Origin: Eleusine coracana subsp. coracana
Lineage: Eukaryota > Streptophyta > Magnoliopsida > Poales > Poaceae
Length of the DNA stretch: 64,000 nt
Assembly: GCA_032690845.1 (NCBI GenBank)
Contig: CM064424.1
Span: forward strand, 50,543,511-50,607,510
Reading direction: 5' to 3'
In this document: positions 63,682-64,000 of the stretch, in pieces
Position numbering within the stretch: position 1 is the stretch's first letter
Layout: every line of letters begins with the position of its first letter
Notes under the pieces: model-generated
The model's input: the letters and a program-made list of their open reading frames with translations, nothing else
What the model was told of the DNA's origin: nothing
Database searches by the model: none
Made by a program: the position numbers and the translations under genes

Positions 63682-64000
63682 TGATGTATATATGGTCCAA
63701 TCTTCCGAGAGGTAAGGGGATAAACTCGAATTTGGAGAATTCAGCGTCGACGACCTGACTTGAATCAAACACGATCCAACCCCGCAACCGTTACACCAAG
63801 CACAACTTGATTGTTCCTGCAAGCGAAATCGAGAACATAAGCAAGAGAGGATAAACATGCAATCTGAAATTGCAAATATGGATGAAGTGAATCACAAGAA
63901 AAGGTTCAAGCTCTGAACACAAAAGGACTAATCGCCACAGTGGTGTAGAACAAGAACAGGGGCCCTGGATTACTATAAAAGGACTTGTCGTCACAGTTAC
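63682..64000 (-). repeat. Partial LTR of family A at the window end
   Basis: On the plus strand TGATGTATATATGGTCC and following bases align with 897-1215, e.g. 'cttgattgttcctgcaagcg'. It continues past the window. The absence of an adjacent PBS argues against an intact 5' LTR; it may be a 3' LTR, a solo LTR or a truncated copy. Confidence 0.85.

Overview
The window is one solid block of nested LTR retrotransposons from a plant, almost certainly a grass. Clues are Tat/Retand, Athila and chromovirus Ty3/gypsy elements, SIRE/Maximus Ty1/copia elements, LTR palindromes of the ACCGGACAGTCCGGT type known from grass copia LTRs, and abundant TAG stops where relatives keep CAG (expected decay of CHG-methylated plant DNA). 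I see no host gene, tRNA or rRNA. The setting looks like pericentromeric heterochromatin (inference).

Layout, with elements lettered: A' (1-1659, minus; 5' LTR, PBS and leader of a chromovirus) cuts C. C (1660-10612, minus; Tat clade, RIRE2/Grande-like, with an antisense multi-exon ORF beyond pol and a solo LTR of family B in gag) lies in the 5' LTR of D. D (10613-27753, plus; Tat-like with two RNase H domains) contains a whole element B (14688-22372, minus; CRM-like chromovirus, TSD GAAGC). D lies in the gag of H (27754-47324, plus; SIRE-like copia). H also holds I (29072-39388, minus; non-autonomous SIRE-like element, TSD GCATC) and a deletion derivative of family A (about 43678-45411). H in turn sits exactly at the LTR/PBS junction of E (47325-50341, plus; D superfamily).

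To the right are a small polyadenylated insertion (50342-50453), an Athila integrase fragment G (about 50931-52641, minus), and F (52642-about 63620, plus; sister of E). F carries a copia solo LTR at the same LTR/PBS site as H in E, and a 3.4-kb solo LTR (TSD GATGC) in gag. An LTR of family A (63682 onward, minus) closes the window.

The coding regions are gag, protease, reverse transcriptase, RNase H and integrase of these elements. Nearly all carry stops, frameshifts or lost catalytic residues, so none looks autonomous. The most unusual part is element I. It has LTRs, PBS, PPT and gag, but pol is replaced by a long decayed ORF (31327-33703, minus) preceded by a GC-rich leader and a possible intron. 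Boundaries were found by eye from TG...CA ends, 5-bp target-site duplications (TSDs), PBS/PPT motifs and comparison between copies inside the window.
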